Notes under the pieces: generated by a model
Databases searched by the model: none
Seen by the model: only the letters and a program-made list of their open reading frames with translations
What the model was told of the DNA's origin: nothing
Made by a program: the position numbers and the translations under genes
In this document: positions 16,966 through 27,644 of the stretch, piece by piece
Layout of the letters: the number at the start of each line of letters is the position of its first letter
How positions within the stretch are numbered: position 1 is the first letter of the stretch
NCBI GenBank assembly: GCA_947489585.1
Contig: CANLEE010000002.1
Location: forward strand, 248,001 to 312,000
Source of the DNA: an uncultured Psychroserpens sp.
Lineage (GTDB): Bacteria; Bacteroidota; Bacteroidia; Flavobacteriales; Flavobacteriaceae
Direction: 5' to 3'
Length of the DNA stretch: 64,000 bases

Positions 16966-18153
16966 TTAAGAAATTACTCCCGAACCTACTAATTCGTCTT
17001 CTAAGTACCAAGCGACGAACTGTCCTTCAGTTATGGCAGATTGTGGGTTTTCAAACTCTACAAAAAGTCCGTTAACAACTTTATAAAGGGTAGCATTTTC
17101 TAGTGGCTGTCTGTAACGAATTCTAGCTTTGACTTGCATGGTTTGATCAATATCAAGCCTTAAATCTTCGCGAACCCAATGCAATTCATCGTTAGTTACA
17201 AATAATGCTTTTTTAAATAATCCAGGATGCAATTTTCCTTGACCAGTATAAATAACATTATCAACAACATCAGTATCAATAACAAATAATGGTTCTACAG
17301 TTCCACCAACAGCTAGTCCTTTACGTTGACCTTTAGTAAAATAATGTGCGCCTTGGTGCTTTCCAACGATAGTTCCATCAGTAATAGAGTAATCTATCTT
17401 TTTTGTTAAGTACTCTAGTTCTTTTTCTTTAGAATCAAATACTGGAATTTCAATATTATACTCCTCTTTTTCTTTCGGAATTTCAATAATGACACCTTCT
17501 TTTGGTTTCAACTTTTGTTGAAGAAACTCTGGTAACCTCACTTTTCCTATAAAACAAAGGCCTTGTGAATCTTTTTTATCTGCTGTTACTAAATCTAACT
17601 TTGTAGCAATATCTCGAACTTCTGGTTTGGTTAATTCACCAATAGGAAATAAGGCTTTTGATAACTGTTGCTGAGACAACTGGCACAAGAAATAAGATTG
17701 ATCTTTATTATTATCAACACCAGCCAATAATTGATACACAGCTTTACCTTCTCTTTCTAAAGTCCCTTTTCTACAGTAATGCCCTGTAGCTACATAATCT
17801 GCTCCTAATTCGAGTGCAATTTTCATAAAGACATCAAACTTAATCTCTCTATTACAGAGTACATCTGGGTTTGGTGTTCTTCCTTTTTGGTATTCATCAA
17901 ACATATAATCAACAATACGTTCTTTGTATTGCTCACTTAAATCTATAGTTTGAAATGGAATTCCTAGCTTATCAGCTACTAACATAGCATCGTTGCTATC
18001 ATCTAACCAAGGGCATTCATCAGAAATAGTCACAGAATCATCGTGCCAGTTTTTCATAAACAAGCCAATAACTTCATAGCCTTGCTCCTTCAATAAATAG
18101 GCAGCAACGCTAGAATCTACTCCACCAGAAAGTCCGACAATTACTCTTTTCAT
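16966..18153 (-). CDS. mnmA: tRNA-specific 2-thiouridylase MnmA
   Basis: PP-loop ATPase of 395 residues that puts sulfur at C2 of wobble uridine-34 in tRNAs for Lys, Glu and Gln. It starts with [16 protein letters not shown] (the SGGxDS pyrophosphate loop). The first catalytic cysteine is in [13 protein letters not shown] and the second in SQGLCFIGK. Both cysteines needed for the persulfide mechanism are present. A TAGTTTTG box lies only four bases before the ATG, so the mRNA may be leaderless. Confidence 0.96.
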   Translation of the reverse strand: MKRVIVGLSGGVDSSVAAYLLKEQGYEVIGLFMKNWHDDSVTISDECPWLDDSNDAMLVADKLGIPFQTIDLSEQYKERIVDYMFDEYQKGRTPNPDVLCNREIKFDVFMKIALELGADYVATGHYCRKGTLEREGKAVYQLLAGVDNNKDQSYFLCQLSQQQLSKALFPIGELTKPEVRDIATKLDLVTADKKDSQGLCFIGKVRLPEFLQQKLKPKEGVIIEIPKEKEEYNIEIPVFDSKEKELEYLTKKIDYSITDGTIVGKHQGAHYFTKGQRKGLAVGGTVEPLFVIDTDVVDNVIYTGQGKLHPGLFKKALFVTNDELHWVREDLRLDIDQTMQVKARIRYRQPLENATLYKVVNGLFVEFENPQSAITEGQFVAWYLEDELVGSGVIS

Positions 18154-18157
18154 TTTG

Positions 18158-18165
18158 CAAAACTA
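18158..18165 (-). promoter_or_regulatory. Candidate -7 box (TAGTTTTG) for mnmA
   Basis: On the minus strand this matches the Bacteroidota TAnnTTTG element. It ends four bases before the mnmA ATG, so transcription would start at or next to the start codon. A TTG at 18180-18182 lies upstream with a short (14-base) spacer, so the -33 part is weak. It overlaps the downstream side of the preceding terminator hairpin region. Confidence 0.4.
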
Positions 18166-18168
18166 AGA

Positions 18169-18207
18169 AATTAAAATAGCAACAGAAGTGCTGTTGCTAT
18201 TTTAATT
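18169..18207. terminator. Hairpin with 17-bp perfect stem between ywqK-like gene and mnmA
   Basis: The arms at 18169-18185 and 18191-18207 are exactly complementary (AATTAAAATAGCAACAG and its reverse complement), with a five-base loop. It follows the stop of the MORN-type gene by 24 bp and precedes mnmA on the same strand. Read on the minus strand, the stem's 3' arm ends in TTTTAATTTC, which is acceptable for intrinsic termination. Confidence 0.65.
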
Positions 18208-18231
18208 AACTATCGTAAGTATTAGTTTAAA

Positions 18232-18936
18232 CTATTGCTTTTTCGGGTTTTTGCTTCGCTTAGTATGATCTTTAGATTTCACAAGTTTTCCAGCTTCATA
18301 ATATTTCCATATACCATGCTTCAATCCAGCTCTATATGTGCCTTCAGCTTTTATATTTCCATCGGCATCATAATACTTAGAAACACCATTTAATTCATCA
18401 TTTTCATACTGGAATACTTTTAAAACAGTTCCGTTTTCTGCATACCAAGTTGATATTCCATCAAGTTTTCCATTGCTATAATTAGATTTTTCAGCAGTCT
18501 TTCCGTTAGGGTAAAACACAAGTTTTTCACCATCGAGTTCGCCGCTATCATTATAATACTCCGTTGACATGATAGCATCATTTTTATTATGGTAATATAT
18601 CCATTTACCAATATAAAGTTTACCATCCATTTGCCCCTTACTTATGAGTTTCCCTTTAGATGACAAAAACGTCACGATAGCTTTGCTGTTTAAGTCATTA
18701 AATTCTTTTGTAGCACTTAACACACTTTTGCCTTTACTAAGCGTATAGAATTTAAAAGTGCCAACTTCTTTACCATGATTAAACTGTCCTTCATAGCGTA
18801 GCTGTTTGGTCTTATCAAAATGCTTTCTCCAGACACCATGTCGCTTTCCATTTGCATCAAACTGATTTACAGTGTTTTGCGCATAAGAAGTTAAAGAAAC
18901 AACTGTTAAAATAAATATAAAAAAGTAAGGCTTCAT
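18232..18936 (-). CDS. Secreted MORN-repeat (YwqK-type) protein
   Basis: The 234-residue protein has a signal peptide (MKPYFFIFILTVVSLTSYAQ) and then about eight MORN-like units of the form xG-x-Y-x-x-G. Examples are RYEGQFNHGKEVGTFKFY, GELDGEKLVFYPNGK, GKLDGISTWYAENGT, NDELNGVSKYYDADGN and AEGTYRAGLKHGIWKYYE. An upstream in-frame ATG at 18954 would add six residues that do not fit a signal peptide, so I use 18936. Databases often call this family an antitoxin after YwqK; no toxin gene is adjacent. It ends in a basic, lysine-rich tail. Function unknown, probably periplasmic or surface. Confidence 0.85.
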   Translation of the reverse strand: MKPYFFIFILTVVSLTSYAQNTVNQFDANGKRHGVWRKHFDKTKQLRYEGQFNHGKEVGTFKFYTLSKGKSVLSATKEFNDLNSKAIVTFLSSKGKLISKGQMDGKLYIGKWIYYHNKNDAIMSTEYYNDSGELDGEKLVFYPNGKTAEKSNYSNGKLDGISTWYAENGTVLKVFQYENDELNGVSKYYDADGNIKAEGTYRAGLKHGIWKYYEAGKLVKSKDHTKRSKNPKKQ

Positions 18937-18958
18937 AAAGTTTTGTTTAATCATTTTG

Positions 18959-18966
18959 TAATTTTG
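18959..18966 (+). promoter_or_regulatory. Candidate -7 box (TAATTTTG) for the fasciclin gene
   Basis: Matches TAnnTTTG, with a TTTG at 18942-18945 as an imperfectly spaced -33 partner (13 bases). Transcription would start near 18973, downstream of an in-frame ATG at 18943. That supports 19021 as the true start of the fasciclin lipoprotein. Confidence 0.35.
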
Positions 18967-19020
18967 TTAAACAGACTAATTTTTTTATTAATAATGTTGA
19001 ACAATAAAAAACTCAAAAAA

Positions 19021-20442
19021 ATGAAAATTATTTCAAAAACTTTAAAATTATTGCCGTTATTTTTATTAGTATTTGCTTTTCAAGCTTGTAGTAATGATGA
19101 TGATAACGGAACAACGGCTCCAAATCCATTAGATATTGTAGATATTGCTAGCGCCAATCCAAACTTAAGTAGTTTAGTTCTTGCTTTACAAGCTGCAGAT
19201 GGAGATTTAGTAACTGTATTAAGTGGTAATGGTCCATTTACTGTATTAGCCCCAACTAATGATGCATTTCAAGCACTACTAGATAGCAATCCTGCATGGA
19301 CTAGTCTTAGTGACATTGATACTGCTGTATTATCACAAGTTTTATTAAATCATGTGATTTCGGCTGATTTAACCTCTACTGACTTAGCAGGATTAGGTTC
19401 AGGTTATACAAGAACAAATGCAGATGGTGCAGGTGGTGAAAATTTAAGCATTTACTTTGATACATCAAGTGGTGTGCGTTTTAATGATGTGTCGTCTGTA
19501 GTATCTGGTGGTGCAGATATTGATGCGTCTAATGGAACTGTACATATTGTAGATGCTGTTATAGGGTTACCAAATCTTGTAGATCATGCTATTGCAAACC
19601 CAAGTCTTTCAAGTCTTGTTGGCGCTTTAACAGCTGGAGGAAGTACAACCTTTACTGATTTATTATCAACACCTGGTGACTTTACCGTGTTTGCTCCTAA
19701 CAATGCAGCATTTACTGCGTTTACAAATCCAAATGGTAATGATATTCCAAATGTATTATCTAACCACGTTATTGTAGGTGCAACTGCAATCTCAACTGGA
19801 TTATCGTCTGGATATGTTAATACGGCAGCAGCAAATACTGATGGAGATAACTTAAGCATGTATATCAATACAGATGGCGGTGTGATGCTAAATGGCTCTT
19901 CAATGGTTATGGAAGCAGATATTGTAGCTACCAATGGTGTAATTCATGTTGTAAACGAAGTCATTGATTTACCAACGATTGTTACTCATGCTATAGCAAA
20001 TCCAGGCTTAGCTAGTTTAGTAGCATCGTTACAAGAAGCTGATGGTTCTGCTGCTAATCCAATGCTAATACCAACGTTATCAGGTGATGGCCCATTCACA
20101 GTATTTGCGCCATTAGACAGTGCTTTTACGACTTTATTGGATAGTAATCCTGCATGGAATTCTCCTGCAGATATTGATGATGATTTACTTAATAGTGTTT
20201 TAACTCATCACGTCATTGCTGGTGCAAATGTAAGAGCAGAAGACTTAACAGATGGTATGATGCCAGCAACATTTGAAGGTGATATGATTACAATCAATCT
20301 ACCAGGAAACGATGGCAATGCAGCTAAAATAACAGATGGCACAGGAAATTCAGATATTGATATTGTACTCACAAATGTGCAAGCCATTAATGGTGTTGTT
20401 CATGCAATAGAATCAGTATTAATTCCAGATACAACAAACTAG
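19021..20442 (+). CDS. Lipoprotein with three fasciclin (FAS1) domains
   Basis: From ATG 19021 the 473-residue protein begins with a lipoprotein signal ending FAFQAC followed by SNDDDN, the acidic +2 region often seen in surface-exposed lipoproteins of Bacteroidota. Three FAS1 domains follow. Each has the H1 motif (PFTVLAPTNDAF, DFTVFAPNNAAF, PFTVFAPLDSAF) and the H2-like motif (NGTVHIVDAVI, NGVIHVVNEVI, NGVVHAIESVL). FAS1 domains mediate adhesion to other cells or matrix. The gene is monocistronic, divergent from the MORN protein gene, and ends at a strong hairpin. Confidence 0.93.
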   Translation: MKIISKTLKLLPLFLLVFAFQACSNDDDNGTTAPNPLDIVDIASANPNLSSLVLALQAADGDLVTVLSGNGPFTVLAPTNDAFQALLDSNPAWTSLSDIDTAVLSQVLLNHVISADLTSTDLAGLGSGYTRTNADGAGGENLSIYFDTSSGVRFNDVSSVVSGGADIDASNGTVHIVDAVIGLPNLVDHAIANPSLSSLVGALTAGGSTTFTDLLSTPGDFTVFAPNNAAFTAFTNPNGNDIPNVLSNHVIVGATAISTGLSSGYVNTAAANTDGDNLSMYINTDGGVMLNGSSMVMEADIVATNGVIHVVNEVIDLPTIVTHAIANPGLASLVASLQEADGSAANPMLIPTLSGDGPFTVFAPLDSAFTTLLDSNPAWNSPADIDDDLLNSVLTHHVIAGANVRAEDLTDGMMPATFEGDMITINLPGNDGNAAKITDGTGNSDIDIVLTNVQAINGVVHAIESVLIPDTTN

Positions 20443-20499
20443 TTATTCATTCAAATTGATTAATAGTATAGTAGTAATTGAATAGAATGAATGCTAATG

Positions 20500-20531
20500 A
20501 AAGCGCCTTTAGAAATTTCTAAAGGCGCTTT
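20500..20531. terminator. Bidirectional terminator between fasciclin gene and yidC
   Basis: A perfect palindrome: AAAGCGCCTTTAGAAA is followed by its reverse complement. The stem has a GCGCC core with a T-run on either strand. It sits between convergent genes (stops at 20442 and 20556) and would serve both. Confidence 0.85.
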
Positions 20532-20555
20532 TAATTTATAGAATTATAGAAGGCA

Positions 20556-22472
20556 TTATTTCTTCCGCTTTTGTTGCGCCTGTTTTTGTTGCTCAGCCTG
20601 TTCCATCATAGTTGCCATTTTCTTCTGAAACTTATTCTGTTTTTTAGGTTTTGTTTTATTAACCTGTATCTGAGCATGAATTTTATCTTCATCTAAAATA
20701 TAATTCTTAATCACTAACATGATACCAATACTAATTAAGTTAGAGATAAAGTAATATAAACTTAATCCTGATGCATACTGATTAAAGAACACCAACATTA
20801 ATATAGGTGAAAAGTAAATCATATACTTCATCATCTTACTCATATCTGGCATACCTTCTTGCGTTGGTTGAGATGCCATTTGTTGCCCAGTTGTCATTTT
20901 CATATAGAAGAAAATAGCAATTGCAGCTAAAATTGGAAACAAACTCACATGATCACCATATAATGGAATTTTAAATGGCAATTGAGCAATGGCATCATAA
21001 GATGATAAATCATCTGCCCAAAGGAAACTCTTTTGACGTAAAGCAAATGCTGTTGGGAAAAACATAAATAAAGCATAGAATACTGGCAATTGAATTAAAC
21101 CTGGTAAACATCCAGCTAAAGGACTTGCTCCTGCTTTATTTTGAAGTGCCATCGTTTCCTGTTGCGCTTTCATTTTGTTGTCTTTGTACTTCTCCTTAAT
21201 CGCATCCAATTCGGGCTTTAACACCTTCATTTTTGCTTGAGACAAAAATTGCTTGTATTGCACAAATGACATCAATAACTTGATTAATACTGTCATCACA
21301 ATAATAGCAATACCATAAGGTAAGAAACCACTTAAGAAGCTAAATAATGGAATAAATAGCTGTTTGTTAATCCATCCAAAAATTCCCCAACCAAATGGGA
21401 TACTTTCTTCTAAATCATAGTCATATTGCTTTAAAACTTTACTATCTGTTGGGCCAAAGTATAATTGAAAATTATTATCGGCTTCTCCATTTGTAAAAGC
21501 TAAAGGCAATTTAGATGCAAACTCTTTAGTAAATATAGAATCAACCTCCTCATCTTTCACTAAATCTATAGATGAAATGGTTGCTTTTTTAAATGGTTTA
21601 TTTGCAACTAGAATAGAACTAAAAAAGTGTTGTCTGTATGATAACCAACGTGCATCTTCAATTAATTCTTCATCATCTCCTGCTTGAGCAAGTTTATCTA
21701 TTTTTTCGCCTTCAAACATATAGGTTAATCGCGTATAGCGATTTTCATACGTGATACTCTGGTCATGACGAAACGTTTTTAATCTCCAGTCTAAGTTAAT
21801 CTCTTGTGAACTATTGACGACCTTATTTAAACCTTCAGAACGAATTGAAAAATCAACCATATATTCATCTGGCTTAAGTTCATATCGGTATTCTAAAAAC
21901 TGAGATTCTGAAACTTTAAGTTTCATTGAAACCACAGTATTAGCACCATTTTTAGTCACAGAAGGCTGGAAATATAAATCCTTGGTATTTAAGATTCTAT
22001 TGTCTGCCGTTGGAAATGTAATATTAAATTGTTCGTTTCCATTTTGAATTAAAGCAATAGGAATAGAATCGTAATCAACAAATTGTTTCAGTATAACTTC
22101 GGAAAGAAAACCACCTTTATTGCTGAATTTCAAATCCAGTACGTCTGTGTTTACTGAAGTATGCCCTTCACTTGCTGAAGGTAACGTCGATGCATAAGCG
22201 AAAGCACCTAACTTATTCTTTAAGGCCTCTACTTTAAGAGAATCATTAGCATTTCCTACTGAATAATCTTCAGCTACTGTTACTTTAGTCGCCTCATCAG
22301 TTTTTTCAACTTCTTCTGCCTTAGCTTTTTTATCTGCTTCAATTTGAGCTTGTTTTTCCTGCTCTGCTATTTCTTCAGGAGATGGCTGATTTTGCCACAT
22401 CATAAAGAGTAATATTCCGAAGATAAGAACGAACCCTATAATCGAATTTAAGTCGAATTTTTTTTCTTCCAT
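20556..22472 (-). CDS. yidC: Membrane protein insertase YidC
   Basis: The 638-residue inner-membrane protein has an N-terminal membrane anchor (FDLNSIIGFVLIFGILLFMM), a large periplasmic domain (~70-350), and the conserved C-terminal five-helix insertase core. The core includes YGIAIIVMTVLIKLLM, the cytoplasmic hairpin with MKVLKPELDAIKEKYKDNKM, and AGCLPGLIQLPVFYALFMFF. The C-terminal tail is basic and Gln/Lys-rich, as in ribosome-binding YidC proteins. It inserts proteins into the inner membrane alone or with SecYEG. It lies 67 bp downstream of pyrG on the same strand. Confidence 0.97.
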   Translation of the reverse strand: MEEKKFDLNSIIGFVLIFGILLFMMWQNQPSPEEIAEQEKQAQIEADKKAKAEEVEKTDEATKVTVAEDYSVGNANDSLKVEALKNKLGAFAYASTLPSASEGHTSVNTDVLDLKFSNKGGFLSEVILKQFVDYDSIPIALIQNGNEQFNITFPTADNRILNTKDLYFQPSVTKNGANTVVSMKLKVSESQFLEYRYELKPDEYMVDFSIRSEGLNKVVNSSQEINLDWRLKTFRHDQSITYENRYTRLTYMFEGEKIDKLAQAGDDEELIEDARWLSYRQHFFSSILVANKPFKKATISSIDLVKDEEVDSIFTKEFASKLPLAFTNGEADNNFQLYFGPTDSKVLKQYDYDLEESIPFGWGIFGWINKQLFIPLFSFLSGFLPYGIAIIVMTVLIKLLMSFVQYKQFLSQAKMKVLKPELDAIKEKYKDNKMKAQQETMALQNKAGASPLAGCLPGLIQLPVFYALFMFFPTAFALRQKSFLWADDLSSYDAIAQLPFKIPLYGDHVSLFPILAAIAIFFYMKMTTGQQMASQPTQEGMPDMSKMMKYMIYFSPILMLVFFNQYASGLSLYYFISNLISIGIMLVIKNYILDEDKIHAQIQVNKTKPKKQNKFQKKMATMMEQAEQQKQAQQKRKK

Positions 22473-22539
22473 CTGTATAATTTAGTTCTCCGATTGGTTA
22501 GGAGATAGTGCATAGCTTTAATCAAAAAGCTATCCAATA

Positions 22540-24189
<1,650 letters not shown>

Positions 24190-24200
24190 TTAAACGCAGG

Positions 24201-24208
24201 CAAATTTA
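24201..24208 (-). promoter_or_regulatory. Candidate -7 box (TAAATTTG) for pyrG-yidC
   Basis: On the minus strand TAAATTTG lies 20 bases before the pyrG ATG and fits the Bacteroidota -7 consensus exactly. A good TTTG -33 element is not visible at the usual spacing, so confidence is moderate. Confidence 0.4.
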
Positions 24209-24347
24209 AGGATTTTGAATGAAACTATTCATATATATTGACTATTAGTTTTATATTAATAAAGGACTGATTTCTAGCATAATATCTTTTTTTTCAGTAA
24301 CTTAGAAGTATCCAGATTGTTATTTTCTACTCAAAACGTCTAAAATT

Positions 24348-25187
24348 ATGAAAACTCCAACAGCACTTTTTTTAGTTTTTATTTTTATTTTGTTCGCCTG
24401 CCAACCAAACCTTACTGGTGAAGGCGAAAAAATTTATGATCCTCAGCTTTCCAAGATTATGGTTGAACAACTTGGTATTTCAGATTCCGTAGACATTGTT
24501 CCTCCATCCACATTTGAAGTGAGACGCAACCTAATAAATAATGGAAATGCCAATGTTAATGATGCTTATGTTATTAGAGACCGAATACAGCCTATGGTTT
24601 TTCAAGCTATTGTTGGAAATTATGGCTTTGACACAATACCAAACATGACTATTTATGACGAGACTATAAATGGACCTCTTTTAAATGCATCGCAATCAGA
24701 TACCATATCTTTTGGTCCAATAGGTCCTCTAGGATGCGGTATGTATAAAGAAACTATCACAATTGACACACTTAATACTGTTGGAGAATCTAATGAGCTT
24801 GACAACGAATCTATACATTATTTCTTTGTACCAAGCACTCAAAACTTTGGTTTAACAAAAAATGAAATAGTAACTGGTGCTCCACATACTGACGGTCAAA
24901 TTATCACTACAATTTTTACCATTACTGCTGGACCAACCTTTTCAGTAGATTACGCCCACTTTACATTTGTATCTACTGAAGGCTCAACAGCTAAGACTTT
25001 TCCGCCAGCTCCAGTAACTATTCCAGCGGGCACTTCCTTGAATGTAAGCATGGAAATTACAGTTAAAGAACACACGTTTACTTCTGGATTTGAATCAAGT
25101 ATCACTGGAAAAATAACCGCAATATCTGAAGATGGATGCATCATAAGACAAGAGACTGCGAAGGTATATGTAGAACACGAAAATTAA
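24348..25187 (+). CDS. Hypothetical lipoprotein with CARDB-like beta-sandwich domains
   Basis: The 279-residue protein begins with a lipoprotein signal (FIFILFACQPN; Cys18). Residues ~50-155 resemble a CARDB-type domain of the kind seen in bacterial cell-adhesion proteins: RRNLINNGNANVNDAYVIRD, then TIDTLNTVGESNELDNES. A second beta-rich half follows (~170-275). Function is unknown; it is likely on the cell surface or in the periplasm. The next gene on the same strand is 191 bp away and encodes a peptidoglycan-binding peptidase, but nothing shows that they are linked. Confidence 0.75.
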   Translation: MKTPTALFLVFIFILFACQPNLTGEGEKIYDPQLSKIMVEQLGISDSVDIVPPSTFEVRRNLINNGNANVNDAYVIRDRIQPMVFQAIVGNYGFDTIPNMTIYDETINGPLLNASQSDTISFGPIGPLGCGMYKETITIDTLNTVGESNELDNESIHYFFVPSTQNFGLTKNEIVTGAPHTDGQIITTIFTITAGPTFSVDYAHFTFVSTEGSTAKTFPPAPVTIPAGTSLNVSMEITVKEHTFTSGFESSITGKITAISEDGCIIRQETAKVYVEHEN

Positions 25188-25378
25188 AGCCTACTAAATA
25201 GTATCTAGATTTCAAATATTACTACGATTCAACTTTAAATGTTTTTCAGAACTAACAAAAGACTGACTATTAACAAAATATACGTAGTTCTACGTATTGA
25301 TTTCAAAACTTTAAAAAGCTATCTTAATTGACTAAAACAAAAGCTCAATTATGAGCAAAAATAATAAAACCATACACC

Positions 25379-26455
25379 ATGGAATGTTCAAACCTTATTG
25401 AGGCTGAATTGGATAAAGGAGACATCAGCCAGTCGTTATTTAAAGGATCCTCAAAAAAAGAGCTTATCATAGATTTACAACGCACGTTATTTGAACTAGG
25501 GTTTCGTAAGGAACTAAATTGGGACAATTATCAAGCCGATGGTGTATATGGCAAAGCAACAGTGGCTGCAGTAGCAAGCTTTGCTAAGAAAAATAAGCGT
25601 CAAAGTGATGGCACATCTGTCTCAAATAAATTGGCCAAACTAATATTAGAACGTCATGATTTCCTTCCAGATATGTATACATTATGGTCGATTTACAAAT
25701 CAGATTTAAGAACTAAAAAATACATTTCTAGAGGCACAAGAATGAGTATCAGAGCAGTTCAAATGCTATTGTTTGAAATGGGCTATAAAGAACAGCTTAA
25801 ATTTTCAAAATTTGGAGCAGATGGCCTTTATGGTAATAACACTAAAAAAGCTATTATTTCTTATGCAAATGATAATGGCATCCAATCAAATGGAGATTTG
25901 TTAACCAGATCCTTTGTTAACCTAATGATCAAAGACATCAAACCTTTTTACGGGAAACATTGGAGTGAGCTTGCAGAAAAAAACCTTCCAGACAATACAT
26001 CACCTCTCATATTATTTGAAGCTTCGCAATTTATGGGTAAACCATGTCGTGCAGATATTAAATTTGCTCCAATGTTAGATAGAATTAATACGCATGCAAA
26101 AAATGCCAACGTCTTTATTTATATAACAAGTTCTTTCCGAACAACAACAAATGTCAATGGAGCTATTGTTAAACCTGCTACTTTTTCTAACCATTTGGCT
26201 GGACATGGCATTGATATGAATGTTATTTATGGCAACAATAAATGGGCAAACTCAAAAGTGCTAAAAAAGTATCCAAATACACCTGATCCAGTAAGTCAAT
26301 TTCTTAAATCTATAATTGATGATCCCGATTTACGTTGGGGTGGGACATTTCAAACTAAAGACCCTGTACATATCGATGATGGCTTAAACAGAAATATGAC
26401 GCAATGGAAAAAGCGATATAAAGCAATGCAACAAGCCGTACAATTAGGTCTTTAA
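25379..26455 (+). CDS. Peptidoglycan-binding protein with two PG_binding_1 domains and an M15-like peptidase domain
   Basis: The 358-residue protein has two peptidoglycan-binding repeats (~27-75 with GVYGKATVAAVASFAKK, and ~119-165 with GLYGNNTKKAIISYA). A C-terminal domain has the M15 zinc pattern SxHxxGxxxD: His272 and Asp279 in SNHLAGHGIDM, the third ligand His331 in DPVHID, and an SSFRT loop near 252. It would cut peptide cross-bridges in the wall (D,D-carboxypeptidase or L-Ala-D-Glu type). There is no signal peptide or membrane segment at this start, which is odd for such an enzyme. A small overlapping reading frame begins at ATG 25351. Confidence 0.82.
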   Translation: MECSNLIEAELDKGDISQSLFKGSSKKELIIDLQRTLFELGFRKELNWDNYQADGVYGKATVAAVASFAKKNKRQSDGTSVSNKLAKLILERHDFLPDMYTLWSIYKSDLRTKKYISRGTRMSIRAVQMLLFEMGYKEQLKFSKFGADGLYGNNTKKAIISYANDNGIQSNGDLLTRSFVNLMIKDIKPFYGKHWSELAEKNLPDNTSPLILFEASQFMGKPCRADIKFAPMLDRINTHAKNANVFIYITSSFRTTTNVNGAIVKPATFSNHLAGHGIDMNVIYGNNKWANSKVLKKYPNTPDPVSQFLKSIIDDPDLRWGGTFQTKDPVHIDDGLNRNMTQWKKRYKAMQQAVQLGL

Positions 26456-26458
26456 ATA

Positions 26459-26689
26459 TTATCTAGGGTAACGTTTCTGTATATCACGTATCAAATACTC
26501 CAACCCATTTAATTTCAATTCATATACCTGAGTCAACATATCACCTAATTTGCCTTTTGGGAAACCTTTATTGTGGTACCATACAATGTAATATTCTGGT
26601 AAATCAATCAAATAACGGCCTTCATATTTACCGTATGGCATTTTGGTATGCGCGAGTTTGATTAAGAATGTTTTGTCTGGTTGCAGCAT
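26459..26689 (-). CDS. DUF3820 family small protein
   Basis: The 76-residue cytoplasmic protein has the family pattern MPYGKYEGRYLIDLPEYYIV followed by WYHNKGFPKGKLGDML. DUF3820 has been described as a putative quorum-sensing-regulated virulence factor domain, but its biochemical role is unknown. It is the last gene of a five-gene minus-strand run headed by guaA, starting one base after the DUF922 gene stops. A related GK-x-KGK ... P-x-YFxWLL module occurs at the C-terminus of the exonuclease at 54790-55566. Confidence 0.85.
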   Translation of the reverse strand: MLQPDKTFLIKLAHTKMPYGKYEGRYLIDLPEYYIVWYHNKGFPKGKLGDMLTQVYELKLNGLEYLIRDIQKRYPR

Positions 26690-26690
26690 A

Positions 26691-27233
26691 TTATTGTGAA
26701 CGATAGGCTCTAAACTTCTGAAGCTCCGCTTTTACAAACTCAGACCATAGGGATTGCTGCTCTTTATTGATAGAATTTTGGCTTTGGGTATCATAAGCAT
26801 TTTGCATCTTAGCCAAATTGATATTAGCTTGTTCATGCAAACGTCTTAATTCAGTTTTAATATTTTGAGAGATTTTAAGCTTAGAAATCTCGTAACGTAA
26901 TTGTCGCACATGAAGTTCAGTAATATCAAAGTGTAATTGCTCGTGTGCTAAAATATGATCATCGCCTTTCGATTTAACATACCACGATTTTTCTGGATAG
27001 AAATGTGCATTGGCTTGTGCTTCAAAACTTAAAAATTGGTTGTTAGATTGCTTTACTGAAAATGAAAACGTAATTCCAGAAGCTGTGACTGCTACTGCAT
27101 CAGAGTTAGGCTCTATTGGACCTCGAAAATCTGTCCATGAGAGTTTCTTGGTCTCATTCCATTGAATTGTTACCTCATCATTTGGAGCAACATTCAGAAA
27201 AACTAAAAAAACAATTAAAAATCGTGATAACAT
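26691..27233 (-). CDS. DUF922 family predicted secreted zinc-dependent protease
   Basis: The 180-residue protein has a short N-terminal signal (MLSRFLIVFLVFLNVAP). The domain begins with KKLSWTDFRG and contains the metal-site-like HILAHEQLHFDITELHVRQL, with an HExxH-type arrangement (HEQLH) and a further His. Predicted secreted zinc peptidases of this family have not been studied in detail. It follows osmC-like by 9 bp and precedes the DUF3820 gene by 1 bp. Confidence 0.85.
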   Translation of the reverse strand: MLSRFLIVFLVFLNVAPNDEVTIQWNETKKLSWTDFRGPIEPNSDAVAVTASGITFSFSVKQSNNQFLSFEAQANAHFYPEKSWYVKSKGDDHILAHEQLHFDITELHVRQLRYEISKLKISQNIKTELRRLHEQANINLAKMQNAYDTQSQNSINKEQQSLWSEFVKAELQKFRAYRSQ

Positions 27234-27242
27234 TTTATAGCA

Positions 27243-27644
27243 TTATTTCCAGTTAAACGTGATATCTTTTTCAATATCAGGATGTAAACTGTAATGCACA
27301 GGACAAGTATTTGCTGTTCGTTCTAAGATGGTTCTTGTTTTCTTATCGGTTTCAAACGGAAAGTCTAAAACCACTTCAATCTTAGAAATTCGTCTAGGAT
27401 TACTTGCCATTGTTTTAGTAACATGAGCTAATGTTCCTGTCATATCAACACCCAAATCTCTGGCTTTAATTCCCATAACGGTAATCATACAACTTGCTAA
27501 TCCTGTAGCAACAGTATCTGTAGGTGAAAACGCTTCTCCCCTACCATTATTGTCTAAAGGTGCATCGGTTATGAAAGAATTATTAGATTTTAAATGAACG
27601 CTTTCGGTTCTTAAATTGCCTAGGTAGGTTACTTTTGAAGTCAT
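27243..27644 (-). CDS. OsmC/Ohr family protein
   Basis: The 133-residue protein has the two redox cysteines of the family: one in GLASCMITVMGIKARDLG and one in ANTCPVHYSL. OsmC-type thiol peroxidases reduce organic hydroperoxides using lipoylated or low-molecular-weight thiols. Its start overlaps the stop of the LysM protein gene by one base, so translation is coupled. BshC elsewhere in the window indicates that bacillithiol may be available as a thiol in this cell. Confidence 0.9.
   Translation of the reverse strand: MTSKVTYLGNLRTESVHLKSNNSFITDAPLDNNGRGEAFSPTDTVATGLASCMITVMGIKARDLGVDMTGTLAHVTKTMASNPRRISKIEVVLDFPFETDKKTRTILERTANTCPVHYSLHPDIEKDITFNWK

Noticed and set aside
18232..18936. Toxin-antitoxin module (family label YwqK antitoxin).
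   Set aside because: The protein has a signal peptide and MORN repeats, and no toxin gene lies next to it.
18943..19020. Upstream ATG for the fasciclin protein.
   Set aside because: It would lie before the likely transcription start and add residues that break the lipoprotein signal; ATG 19021 gives a standard lipobox.
25379..26455. Prophage endolysin.
   Set aside because: No holin, structural or integrase genes are nearby, and the flanking genes are ordinary chromosomal ones.
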